Of a stretch of DNA of 64,000 nucleotides, positions 19,003-27,937 are shown piece after piece. The first letter of the stretch is position 1, and the number at the start of each line of letters is the position of its first letter. Made by a program: the position numbers and the translations under genes. The DNA comes from Sphaerothrix gracilis (GTDB lineage Bacteria; Cyanobacteriota; Cyanobacteriia; Phormidesmidales; Phormidesmidaceae): NCBI RefSeq assembly GCF_030405905.1, contig NZ_JASATW010000017.1, positions 62,001 through 126,000 on the forward strand. The letters are read 5' to 3'. The notes below the pieces were generated by a model, which ran no database searches, was not told the DNA's origin, and saw nothing but the letters and a program-made list of their open reading frames with translations.

Positions 19003-21225
19003 ATGGCTGAAACTTTTGCAGGCGATTTGAGTATTCTGGCTTCCCAGGCACATTCTCCATTGGCAGAGGGCTTAAATCCGCTTGTCAAGCCGGAAAGTGT
19101 GGGAGAGACTTTTTGGCAACTGGCTGATTTGGTTGAGCACAGCTCAGCTGCCGCCGAATTAGCCCCCCAGCTCTTGACCATTTCGCCCCTATTTGAGCCG
19201 CACGAGGCCGATGCCGCGATCGCTCCTGAGTCATCCGATCGCCTCACTGGTCAGCTTCATGCTCCCCTGCAACCCGATCGCTTGCTAGTAGACCAGCCTG
19301 TTCCCTCATTCAATATGTCCTTAACTCAGGCTTGGGAAACGGCTCGAACCCAGCTATCCCAGTTTTTAGCCGATCCTCGATTTGAAACCGCGATCGCTAC
19401 CGCCTTTGGCAGCGAAATAGAGGCTGGACTAGCCCGACAGATAATTACGGACTGGACACAAGAGCGATCGCTGCCTGAACTAGAAATCGTGCCGTCAGCG
19501 GTATTGCAGGCCAGAGGAGCTTTCTCAGCTGCTAACCAGACTGTTTACTTGGGACAAGATCTGCTGGCGCAAAATGCTCAAAGCGCGATCGCGGCTGTTT
19601 TACTGGAGGAATTGGGGCACGCCTTAGATAGTCAGTTGAACTCAGTGGATGCGACTGGGGATGAGGGCGCCATTTTTGCCGCTTTGGTGCGGGATGAGGC
19701 GATCGCACCTACTGATTTAGCTGCGCTCAAAGCTGAAAACGATCACGCTGTTCTGCACTGGCAAGATCGGGTTTGGGCCGTAGAGCAAGCTGCCCTGGGT
19801 GAGTTTACCGTCGGCAGCAGCGGCGAGGTCGGGGTTGAATTCGTCTTTGACAGCGGAGCCTATACGGGGGAACTGGCTATCTTCAGCTTGGCAGGGATGG
19901 AAACACTGACCCCCGGCTCAACGGCCTATATCAAAGAAGCCGCGCGGCGCGCTTTGAGCCATTCACCGACGGGCTACATTGTGATTGCCGATGCCGAGCA
20001 GGGGGCGCAAATTTCCGGAGAACTGGGTGAACGGAACTGGAATCGAGGCGGCTATGGCGGATTGCAGTCCGTTGCCCTCACCCCAGGGGATACCTTTGGC
20101 CTCATGCTGGTCCCAGATGATAGCGTTCAGTCCGTTTTTGATCAGCCCGATCGCGGCGGCAAACATCGGCCCTTGTTTTCAATAGAAGCCGCTAACCCGG
20201 AAGGTTTTATCCAAATGGGGCAGCTTGCTAATGGCCTGTTTGCGATGGAAGATCTGCGGCGCGATCGCCGTTCGGACAGCGACTTCAACGACCTGATTTT
20301 CAAAATTACGGGGGCAGCCGGACAGGCCGTATCAGTCGAGGCTTTGCTACCCCGCCGTCAGGACTGGCAGAATACCTCTATTTTTGAAAAGATTCTAGCA
20401 ACTGCTGGCAGCTTCCCTAGCAGTCCTCCCTCGACTCCAGCGATTGACCCTAATTCCGGCAATCCGACTGGTGCTGGCGATCCAAGCAGCAATCCGGGCG
20501 GTACGGCTAACCCTGGTGGTTCTACTGGCGGTAATCCGGGCGGCCTGCCGACAACGCTGCTCACTTCTTTTGCCGATAGCTTAGTTAAATTCGAGCCGGC
20601 TTTTTCTGAAACCGCGATCGCTGCCCTGAACGGCAGTCAGATTTCTCTGGGGGACAAAACAATTTATATCGGCACCCAGCAGGTCAGCGCCAACAATCAG
20701 AACCCGATTATCAGCCTGTTTGACAGTGCTAACCCACTCAACAACTGGACACGCACCGACTATGAAGTCACCGGCACTGACGGACGCGGCATCGGTTTGG
20801 CTTGGACAGGCAGTGACCTCTACGGCATTTTCACCGTCGATGGCACTCAGGGATCAGCCAGCGAAGATTTTCGCCGTGCCAGCCAAGATGCCCAGCAGAA
20901 CTGGCTCAGAAGCTACGGGCAGGGGGGCGGTGCCAAGGTATCGGTGATCGGACGGCTAGATTTAGCCACAGGGGAACTGCTGGATGCAGCCTATCTCTCT
21001 GCCCTATTGAACAGCGGTAATAGCAATACGCTGGTCGCCAATAATATCGCTGTCAACAGTGCCGGCAATCTGATTGTGAGTGCCGATTCATTCTTTTCTC
21101 CTCGCCGACCAGACGGCAGCCAAATGCAGCAATTGACTACCTCAGATTCTCCCTTTGCCTACACTGTGGAGATCTTACCTAACCTGAAGCAGGTCGTTAG
21201 TACTCAGGCAGTCGGCTGGATTTAG
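19003..21225 (+). CDS. DUF4114-domain surface/secreted protein
   Basis: The protein has 740 residues and no classical signal peptide. Residues of about 110-255 resemble the N-terminal module of large cyanobacterial surface proteins (ALDSQLNSVDATGDEGAIFAALVRDE), including EELGH at about 201-205, which looks like a degenerate zinc-protease HExxH. Residues of about 285-437 are DUF4114, ending in its hallmark DSDFNDLIFKITG. A Gly/Asn/Pro linker (about 480-517) leads to a C-terminal beta-rich region of about 220 residues (GIGLAWTGSDLYGIFTVDGTQG). DUF4114 is common in secreted Ca2+-binding adhesin-like proteins. A surface location is inferred; type I export would fit the missing signal peptide. Confidence 0.8.
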   Translation: MAETFAGDLSILASQAHSPLAEGLNPLVKPESVGETFWQLADLVEHSSAAAELAPQLLTISPLFEPHEADAAIAPESSDRLTGQLHAPLQPDRLLVDQPVPSFNMSLTQAWETARTQLSQFLADPRFETAIATAFGSEIEAGLARQIITDWTQERSLPELEIVPSAVLQARGAFSAANQTVYLGQDLLAQNAQSAIAAVLLEELGHALDSQLNSVDATGDEGAIFAALVRDEAIAPTDLAALKAENDHAVLHWQDRVWAVEQAALGEFTVGSSGEVGVEFVFDSGAYTGELAIFSLAGMETLTPGSTAYIKEAARRALSHSPTGYIVIADAEQGAQISGELGERNWNRGGYGGLQSVALTPGDTFGLMLVPDDSVQSVFDQPDRGGKHRPLFSIEAANPEGFIQMGQLANGLFAMEDLRRDRRSDSDFNDLIFKITGAAGQAVSVEALLPRRQDWQNTSIFEKILATAGSFPSSPPSTPAIDPNSGNPTGAGDPSSNPGGTANPGGSTGGNPGGLPTTLLTSFADSLVKFEPAFSETAIAALNGSQISLGDKTIYIGTQQVSANNQNPIISLFDSANPLNNWTRTDYEVTGTDGRGIGLAWTGSDLYGIFTVDGTQGSASEDFRRASQDAQQNWLRSYGQGGGAKVSVIGRLDLATGELLDAAYLSALLNSGNSNTLVANNIAVNSAGNLIVSADSFFSPRRPDGSQMQQLTTSDSPFAYTVEILPNLKQVVSTQAVGWI

Positions 21226-21249
21226 CCTCGTCTAAGGTTGAGAATGCCG

Positions 21250-24141
21250 CTAATACTGAGAGCGCTTAAGCGAACTAGGGAAACAGGATGACGGCTCAGC
21301 TCCGTAATCACAATTAAAGTCAAGATACCGTCGCATCAGGGCTAGCAGCTTTTCCCGCTTGAAGGGTTTGTGCAACACCGCGTTGCAGCCAGCAGCTAGC
21401 ATGGCAGAGCAACTCTCAGCAAAAGCAGTCGCGGTCAGCGCAACAATTACGGTTGGTGCTAGTTCCTGCTGAGCTTCAGCGGCTCGAATCCGGCGAGTGG
21501 CTTCATAGCCGTCTAGCCGAGGCATCCGTATATCCATCCAAATGAGGTCTGGACGCCACTCTTGCCAAAGCAGCAATGCTTCTTCGCCATCAGCAGCAAT
21601 CTGAAAATCCATGCTTAAAGACTCCATGAATCGCTGCAGTAGCAACTGATTGACCTGATTATCTTCCACAATGAGGATGCGATAGCGGCGTTGATTACTG
21701 ACGCCTCGGACAGCTCTATTTAGCTGGTCAGAGACGACATCCTGAGCAGGATAGCTGTTCTCCTCCACCTGAATTGTGAACGTTACCTGTGTCCCGTGCC
21801 CGACCTCGCTATTAATTTCAATATCCCCTCCCATCAGCTGCACGTACTGCCGACTGATTGACAATCCCAGCCCGCTTCCCTGGCCTGACTTAATGCCTGA
21901 CTGGGTTTGCTGAAAGGGTTGGAAGAGAACTGACAACTCCTCCGGTGCGATGCCGGTGCCCGTATCTTCCACTGTAAAGCGCAGAGTCTTGTAGCAATGA
22001 GGCTGGCAGGCGTCTAAGCTGGCAGGTGTTGGCTGCACGGGATGGTGAGTAACTGCCGCAACGTGCAAATGCACATGGCCGGTCTGGGTGAACTTAATGC
22101 TGTTGCCGAGTAAGTTTAATAAAACCTGACGCAGCTTGCCGGGATCGGTGGAGATGCGGGTGGGCAGTTCCGGATCTTGATAGATCTGCAGGCTGAGCTT
22201 TTTATCTTGTGCTTCTAGACGTAGCATGTCCCGCAGTTCCTGCAGCAGGCAGGATAAGTCGAATATCTCAGAATCTAGCTGCATTCGACCCGCTTCAATT
22301 TTCGACAGCTCTAGAACGTTTTTGATCAGTCCTAACAGATGTTCGCCGCTAGTGTTGATAATGCTGACATATTCCTGATGCTGACTGGTCAACCCGGAAT
22401 CGCAGTGCATCAGCTGGGCAAAGCCGAGAATAGCATTGAGTGGGGTACGTAGTTCGTGGCTCATATTAGCCAGAAACTCGCTTTTGGCTCGATTGGCTTT
22501 GTCTGCGACTTCTTTGGCCTGCTGGAGAGCCTGCGCTTGTTCTTGCGTTTGCTGAAAAAGTTCGGCTTGCTGAATAGCGACGCCAAGCTGATCGCTGATG
22601 CGGGTCACGATGCGAATTGCTTCAGACTGCCAGTGACGAGGATGCGTGTTCTGATGGCAGATCAGGAGTCCCCAAAGACAGCGTCTTGAAAAAATAGGTA
22701 CTGTCAGGTAGGCGCGTACCTGAATGCTCTCTAGCAGGTCGATATAGCAGGCGCTAAAGTTGCGAGTGTAGATATCTTCTACGCTCAGGTAGGGAGTTCC
22801 TGGATTGTAAAGACCGCCTTGGGTTTCCTGGAGGTAGGTATCTCGAATTCTAGCCGCTTTATCTGCGAGGAGGCGAACAGTACACTTGTCTGCTTGAAGC
22901 AAGTCGGCGTTCCAGGGAGAGTCTGCTGACTGCTCATCTAGCAGCGATCGCCCCGCACCTAAGGCTTCAGCAATAATGTCGCCGCTCCAATCTGGATTAA
23001 ACCGATAGACAATCACGCGATCGCAGTCGATCGCCTTTCTCAGCTCCTGGGTTGCTGCCCGAAAAATTGTTGTCAAATCCAAGCTCTGACGCATCTGCTG
23101 AATGACGCGGGCGACAGTGCGCTCTTGCTGAGCTACCTGAGTCAACTGCACGTTAGCCTGCTGCAGTTCGACTGTCCGTTCTGCAACTCGCTGTTCCATT
23201 TCGGCATAGGCTGCCCGAAGCGCTGCTTCTGCGTGCTCTCGCTGTAGTTCAGCAGACGCTTTGGCTGCCAGTATGTGCATAATTGCTTCTGCCTCTGGCT
23301 GGGTGAGCAAAGGCTGATGATGAACAATGCACAGCGAACCAATGACCTTGCCTGTGGCCCCTAGCAGCGGCACCCCAAGATAGTAGTTAACATTGCCCAG
23401 GGCTGCTAAAGCGGCAGAGTGAGGAAACTGGTCTCGAACATTTTTGCTGCAATAGGCAGGCTGCCCGCTGCGAATAGTTTGCTCACAGGGATGGCCGCTG
23501 AGGGACTGGTTCCAAGGTGGCTTGTTTTCACCCTGGCTCCAAAAGGCCAGCATGTGGAGCTGATCTGGCTCAGCCTCATTCCACTCTGAAACGAGGGCAT
23601 GATCAGCGCCAGTGGCTTGCGCCAGCTGTTGTACTAAGGCTGAAAAGAAGGCTTCTCCGGTAACAGAGGCAGTGGCTTCTAAGAGATTTTGCAGCGTCTC
23701 TTGAGCGTGTTTACGAGCAGCGACCTCCTGCTCCAGTTGCTGATTCAATTCTTCCAGTTCCTGGGGCGATCGTAAGGCTAAGAACTGAGGCATCCACTCA
23801 ACTAGCCGGATAGCAGTGAAGCAAGAGATAAAAGCAGTGAAAGCGCGCTCTGCTCCTGCCATCCAGTAGTTGGGAAACCACAACGTCCAGATATCTAGCA
23901 AATGGCCAATGCCGCAGGCCGTAATGAATAAACTGAATAGAACAAAAACCTTGGTAAAAGGGGTGTTTTGACGCCTATGTACGAAATACACCAGTATCGC
24001 CGGAATGGAAAAGTAGGCGATCGCGATCAGCAGATCGCTGATCAAATGTAATCCGACGAGGGGCTTTTGCCAAAGATAGCAGTGACCGTGCGGGACGTAA
24101 TGCAGTTCGGCGGAGAAAATGGATTGCAACCAATTATTCAT
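21250..24141 (-). CDS. Hybrid histidine kinase with ethylene-binding and cyanobacteriochrome-like GAF domains
   Basis: The 963-residue protein has, in order: an ETR1-type transmembrane ethylene-binding domain (about 30-115), a GAF domain (about 150-300), a coiled coil (about 300-345), a phytochrome-like GAF domain (about 350-525), HisKA (HELRTPLNA, His562), HATPase (N box about 672-684, G boxes about 726-760) and a receiver domain (WMDIRMP, Asp870; Lys925). Asp36, Tyr43, Ile46, Pro47, Ile73, Cys76 and His80 sit at exactly the spacing of ETR1 Asp25, Tyr32, Ile35, Pro36, Ile62, Cys65 and His69, including both copper ligands. The second GAF carries Cys465 in FSACYIDLLESIQV, the position of the bilin-binding Cys of cyanobacteriochromes, but followed by Tyr rather than His. 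The layout resembles Synechocystis SynEtr1/UirS (slr1212), here fused to a receiver. No dedicated regulator gene lies nearby. Confidence 0.92.
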   Translation of the reverse strand: MNNWLQSIFSAELHYVPHGHCYLWQKPLVGLHLISDLLIAIAYFSIPAILVYFVHRRQNTPFTKVFVLFSLFITACGIGHLLDIWTLWFPNYWMAGAERAFTAFISCFTAIRLVEWMPQFLALRSPQELEELNQQLEQEVAARKHAQETLQNLLEATASVTGEAFFSALVQQLAQATGADHALVSEWNEAEPDQLHMLAFWSQGENKPPWNQSLSGHPCEQTIRSGQPAYCSKNVRDQFPHSAALAALGNVNYYLGVPLLGATGKVIGSLCIVHHQPLLTQPEAEAIMHILAAKASAELQREHAEAALRAAYAEMEQRVAERTVELQQANVQLTQVAQQERTVARVIQQMRQSLDLTTIFRAATQELRKAIDCDRVIVYRFNPDWSGDIIAEALGAGRSLLDEQSADSPWNADLLQADKCTVRLLADKAARIRDTYLQETQGGLYNPGTPYLSVEDIYTRNFSACYIDLLESIQVRAYLTVPIFSRRCLWGLLICHQNTHPRHWQSEAIRIVTRISDQLGVAIQQAELFQQTQEQAQALQQAKEVADKANRAKSEFLANMSHELRTPLNAILGFAQLMHCDSGLTSQHQEYVSIINTSGEHLLGLIKNVLELSKIEAGRMQLDSEIFDLSCLLQELRDMLRLEAQDKKLSLQIYQDPELPTRISTDPGKLRQVLLNLLGNSIKFTQTGHVHLHVAAVTHHPVQPTPASLDACQPHCYKTLRFTVEDTGTGIAPEELSVLFQPFQQTQSGIKSGQGSGLGLSISRQYVQLMGGDIEINSEVGHGTQVTFTIQVEENSYPAQDVVSDQLNRAVRGVSNQRRYRILIVEDNQVNQLLLQRFMESLSMDFQIAADGEEALLLWQEWRPDLIWMDIRMPRLDGYEATRRIRAAEAQQELAPTVIVALTATAFAESCSAMLAAGCNAVLHKPFKREKLLALMRRYLDFNCDYGAEPSSCFPSSLKRSQY

Positions 24142-24378
24142 CTTGCTTTTGATCCGGCAGTAACCACGCGCCTTAGGGGCGCTTTCTCAGCTTTGACTGG
24201 GGACTTAATTTTTCCAGTGTTTGTAACATACAATCTCGGCAGGCAGCTGGCGGTATGACCTTAGATGTAGCACTTCAGCGCTTGCCCTCGCCCCTAAGAA
24301 TGCCAGTCTTCTCCAATTCTTCAAGGCGATTCTGGTTGGCTCCCAACACTGCGCAATTGCTGACTAAAACCTGGTAGC

Positions 24379-26136
24379 GTGACCATAAGTTACGTCACAA
24401 AAACAACCTTGAAAACGCGCTCGAACTATTGGCATATTATTCCCTACGTGCGGCAGCAGTGGCGTACCATTTTTTACGCCTTTCTTTCGACGCTGGTATT
24501 CACGGCTTTTTGGCCGATTTTAGCTTGGCTATCCGGCAAGATCATTTCGCTGCTAGTGCAGGGGCGAGTGGTGGCGCTGGCGCAGGTCGCTGCCTTGACA
24601 ATGGTGGGCTTTCTGATTCAAAAGCTGGGGCAGTACGGGCAGGATTCGCTGATGGCGAAGGCGGCGCTGCAGATCGCTTTGGATTTGCGGATGCAGGTGT
24701 ATAGCCATTTACAGCGGCTCAGCCTTGCCTATTTTGAAAAGTCCCAAACCGGAGATTTAGCCTATCGCCTGACTGAAGACATCGACCGCATTGGCGAAGT
24801 GGTCAACAAGTTTTTTCACGACTTTGTGCCCTCGGTGCTGCAGCTAGTGGTGGTGCTGGGCTACATGCTCTATCTCAACTGGCAGCTCACCCTTGCAGCT
24901 TTGGTACTGGTGCCGCTGCTGGCGATTTTGACGGGCTGGTTTGGAGAGAAGATGCTGCGATTTTCTCGCCGCAGTCAGGATTTGGTGTCTGATCTGTCCT
25001 CGCGGCTGATTGAGGTCTTCAGCGGCATTCGGCTGGTGCAGGCATTTGCGGCAGAGTCTTATGAAATCGAGCAGTTTCGCCAAGCGGCGGAGCGTAACCG
25101 GCAGGCCCGCTATTCGGCGGAGTGGCTGAAGTCGGTGCAGTATCCGGTGACGGGGTTTCTCTATGCGCTGATGGTGGCGCTGCTGCTGCTGATTGGCTCC
25201 TGGCAAATTGCCGAAGAAAACTTAACCGGCGCGGAATTTGGTAGCTACATCGCAGCGGCACTGATGCTGATTGATCCGGTGAACCATGTGATCATTAACT
25301 ATGGGCAGTTCAAAGAAGGAGAAGCCTCCCTCGATCGCATTTTTGAGCTACTTGCCCTAGAACCGGGGGTGCAGGAGCGACCCGATGCGGTAAGTCTACC
25401 AGCGGTGACGGGCAAGGTTGAGTACGAAAATGTCAGCTTTGGCTATGTTGCCGGTCAGCCGGTACTCAAGGATTTGAGCTTGCAGGTGATGCCGGGAGAG
25501 GCGATCGCGCTGGTGGGGGCTTCTGGCGCCGGCAAAACTACGCTGGTGAACCTGCTGCCCCGCTTCTATGAACTGCAGGCAGGTAAGATTCTCATCGACG
25601 GTCAGGATATTCAAACGGTGACGCTGCGCAGTTTGCGGCAGCAGATCGGCATTGTGCCCCAGGAAAATATTTTGTTTACGGGGACGATCGCCCAGAATAT
25701 TGCCTTTGGGCGATCGCAGTTTGACTTAGAAGCGGTGCAGGCAGCGGCGAAAGTGGCGAATGCTCACGACTTTATTCAGCAGTTTTCTCAGGGCTACCAT
25801 ACCTGGGTGGGGGAGCGAGGCGTGAATTTATCGGGGGGGCAGCGGCAGCGAATTGCGATCGCCCGCGCGGTACTGCTGGATCCAAAAATTCTGATTTTAG
25901 ATGAGGCAACTTCGGCTCTCGATTCTGAGTCAGAGGCGCTGGTGCAGGAGGCGCTAGAAAGGCTAATGCGCGATCGCACCGTGTTTATCATCGCTCACCG
26001 CTTAGCGACGGTACGCAATGCCGATCGGATTTTGGTGCTGGAGCAGGGGCAGGTAGTGGAGCAGGGGAGCCATACGGAACTGCTGGAAAAGGGCGATCGC
26101 TATGCTCATTTTTATGCTCAGCAGTTTCAGGCTTAG
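24379..26136 (+). CDS. ABC exporter, fused membrane and ATPase domains (MsbA/multidrug type)
   Basis: This is a half-transporter of 585 residues that should dimerise. Six transmembrane helices fill about residues 25-320, and the nucleotide-binding domain covers about 345-580. Walker A (GASGAGKTT, about 380-388), Q-loop (VPQENILFTGTI), signature (LSGGQRQRIAIARA), Walker B (ILILDEATSALD) and H-loop (IIAHRL) are intact. The start is GTG at 24379, with no strong ribosome site. Substrates of this subfamily range from lipids to peptides and drugs, and the context gives no hint. The spacer to the divergent sensor kinase is about 240 bp. Confidence 0.92.
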   Translation: MTISYVTKTTLKTRSNYWHIIPYVRQQWRTIFYAFLSTLVFTAFWPILAWLSGKIISLLVQGRVVALAQVAALTMVGFLIQKLGQYGQDSLMAKAALQIALDLRMQVYSHLQRLSLAYFEKSQTGDLAYRLTEDIDRIGEVVNKFFHDFVPSVLQLVVVLGYMLYLNWQLTLAALVLVPLLAILTGWFGEKMLRFSRRSQDLVSDLSSRLIEVFSGIRLVQAFAAESYEIEQFRQAAERNRQARYSAEWLKSVQYPVTGFLYALMVALLLLIGSWQIAEENLTGAEFGSYIAAALMLIDPVNHVIINYGQFKEGEASLDRIFELLALEPGVQERPDAVSLPAVTGKVEYENVSFGYVAGQPVLKDLSLQVMPGEAIALVGASGAGKTTLVNLLPRFYELQAGKILIDGQDIQTVTLRSLRQQIGIVPQENILFTGTIAQNIAFGRSQFDLEAVQAAAKVANAHDFIQQFSQGYHTWVGERGVNLSGGQRQRIAIARAVLLDPKILILDEATSALDSESEALVQEALERLMRDRTVFIIAHRLATVRNADRILVLEQGQVVEQGSHTELLEKGDRYAHFYAQQFQA

Positions 26137-26188
26137 TGGAGGCATGAGCGAGACGCTCACACTCTTTCCCGTATCATCAGCAAGGGTA

Positions 26189-26218
26189 GTGATGGGCAAA
26201 GCTTGGCGTGCCCATCAC
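26189..26218. repeat. Palindromic repeat after the ABC exporter gene
   Basis: GTGATGGGCA (26189-26198) and TGCCCATCAC (26209-26218) form a perfect 10-bp inverted repeat with a 10-nt loop. No T-run follows, so it looks more like a REP-type palindrome than a plain terminator, though it could still stop transcription of the exporter gene 53 bp upstream. Confidence 0.6.
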
Positions 26219-26309
26219 GGCCAAATTGCGTAGAAGATAGGCACGGTGTTGGTAAGTGTGGTGGATAGGCTGAGTTAAAACAGAGACATCTGTTTGCGAA
26301 TTAGGGCTT

Positions 26310-26411
26310 ATGTCAGAAGAACCGCCGCCGTATGAGCCGACAGCGATTGAGAAAGTCTTTGAACTGCTTGATAAAAAGCTAGTGACGTTAGGTGTTGAAA
26401 TGGCTTTCTAG
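26310..26411 (+). CDS. Possible 33-residue ORF or gene remnant
   Basis: An ATG at 26310 opens 33 codons (MSEEPPPYEPTAIEKV...VTLGVEMAF). The composition (Glu, Pro, amphipathic helix) looks coding rather than random, but the ribosome site is weak (TTAGGG). It lies between two perfect inverted repeats. It may be a short real protein or the front end of a truncated gene. I recognise no family. Confidence 0.3.
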   Translation: MSEEPPPYEPTAIEKVFELLDKKLVTLGVEMAF

Positions 26412-26412
26412 A

Positions 26413-26471
26413 GGGAACGGTCCTTGTCATGAAACGGCTGCTCTCCGCTTTTTTCCCAAAGGACCGTTCCC
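26413..26471. repeat. 13-bp perfect inverted repeat with 33-nt spacer
   Basis: GGGAACGGTCCTT (26413-26425) and AAGGACCGTTCCC (26459-26471) are perfect inverted copies. The left arm begins 2 bp after the stop of the 33-codon ORF. The spacer contains TTTTTT near the right arm. It may be a small mobile or REP-like element or a long-loop hairpin; no transposase is associated. Confidence 0.6.
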
Positions 26472-26530
26472 GCCTGCCCTAGCTGCATGCAGGGAATTTG
26501 AGCCGCGTTTTAAGCCTGGGCGAAATAGGG

Positions 26531-27346
26531 CTATGGACTTTCCTGATACAGCGGCGATCGCAGACGCTCAGCCCACTTCACTTTGGGAGCCGTTACCCGC
26601 AGCACCCAGTTCAGCAGCCAAGGCGCAAGGCGATCGCACCACAGCGCCAAACGGCCCTGCCAGCCCACCACAATCTCCGACTTATCCTGCTGCAAGCCCC
26701 GCATCAGTGCTTGGGCTACCTGCGGCGGCGTCATCGGCACCACCCCGCGAAACCAGTCAAAGTGCCGCACCATATCCGTATCCGTCAGCGACGGCAGCAA
26801 CGCTACCACCTTGACGTTGTGCCCCGCCAGCTCGTGCCGCAGAGCTTGGCTAAAGCCCAAAATGGCAAACTTTGTGGCTGAATAGGTCGCCATTGTCGGC
26901 GCGGCCACCTTGCCCATCAGACTAGACACATTGACAATGCAGCCCTCCCGCTGAGTTGCCATGCGGCGGGCAATCAGGCGCGTCACCGTGTACAGGCCAA
27001 TCAGATTCGTATCAATCTCAGCCTGCACCTGGGGTAGCCGCGTTTTGAGAAAAGGCGCTTGATGGGCCACCCCGGCACAGTTCACCAGCAGATGAATCGG
27101 GCCGTGGCTTTTCCAGGCTTGGGCAATGGCAATGCTAACCTCCTGGGGCCGGGTCAGGTCACAGCACAGGGGCACGACCTCTACCCCCAAAGCCGCCACT
27201 TCAGCCGCTACCTCAGCCAGCTTTTGCCGACTGCGAGCGCTCAAAATAAGCCGACGGACGCCCTGCTGGGCTAGTTCTAGCGCGATCGCTCGGCCAATGC
27301 CGCGCGAGGCTCCGGTGACCAGAGCCGTTTTTCCTTGAATATTCAT
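26531..27346 (-). CDS. Short-chain dehydrogenase/reductase
   Basis: This is a classical SDR of 271 residues. The NAD(P)-binding motif TGASRGIG is at residues 11-18 and NCAG at 89-92. The catalytic residues are Ser141 or Ser142 (IVNVSSLMG), Tyr155 and Lys159 (YSATK). Arg37 within LSARSR suggests NADP preference. The C-terminal 30 or so residues are hydrophobic and basic (LAPWLLNWVLRVTAPKVKW), consistent with membrane association. The substrate cannot be read from the sequence. It starts at ATG 27346 with GGAG at about 10 bp (AATTTAGGAGATTTGC). Confidence 0.93.
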   Translation of the reverse strand: MNIQGKTALVTGASRGIGRAIALELAQQGVRRLILSARSRQKLAEVAAEVAALGVEVVPLCCDLTRPQEVSIAIAQAWKSHGPIHLLVNCAGVAHQAPFLKTRLPQVQAEIDTNLIGLYTVTRLIARRMATQREGCIVNVSSLMGKVAAPTMATYSATKFAILGFSQALRHELAGHNVKVVALLPSLTDTDMVRHFDWFRGVVPMTPPQVAQALMRGLQQDKSEIVVGWQGRLALWCDRLAPWLLNWVLRVTAPKVKWAERLRSPLYQESP

Positions 27347-27937
27347 ATTGCAAATCTCCTAAATTGAGTGATTCACAAACTGCCTGTGGCTCCCACGAGC
27401 CGTTTGGCGATTGAGACAGTTGTGAAATGTCAAGCTGGAATTAGCGCTATGCCCACGGTTGGGCCTACCCGCTCTAACTCCTTACCCAGATGAAGCGAAT
27501 GCAGTTCATAGAAAGTGCCTCCTAAAAAGGTACGTTGTTCATCGGTAGCAACTGCACTCACAAGCTAACAACCGGATCAAGAAGCTGCAACATTTATTTA
27601 TAAAACTCGATTTTCTTTAGGTTGCTTAATGTTTACTTCAGGATCGCTCAGGCCGCTTACATGGGCCTAAAAATGTAAAAGATTTCCGCATAACGGGCGA
27701 TTTTGAGTCCAGGACTGACTGTTTCAGCCGTTAATTTTTCTGAGAAAAGCCAAATTTGGCAGACCATGTCTCTCATGTTTTTGGCTCTAATTTTGAGCAT
27801 TTTTGTCGTCAGATAGGCTATTGCAAAACAGCGTGAAAGCTACCCCTGCTCAGTGTTTTAACGGTTAGCCAAGCTGATTAAGCTACCGCCAGTGTAAAAA
27901 CAGACATCTGAGAATTTGTATCGGTTCTTAACCTGTT
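27347..27937. other. Intergenic region between the SDR gene and ggt
   Basis: A 591-bp spacer lies between two leftward genes. I see no ORF with coding character, no tRNA and no clear terminator for ggt. The part nearer ggt is AT-rich; the SDR promoter must lie here. Confidence 0.4.

Noticed and set aside
18816..19247. Minus-strand frame of 143 codons upstream of the DUF4114 gene.
   Set aside because: It overlaps the start of the DUF4114 gene and shows no coding character of its own.
26392..26881. Plus-strand frames opposite the short-chain dehydrogenase gene.
   Set aside because: They are reverse-strand shadows of a clear SDR gene with intact catalytic residues.
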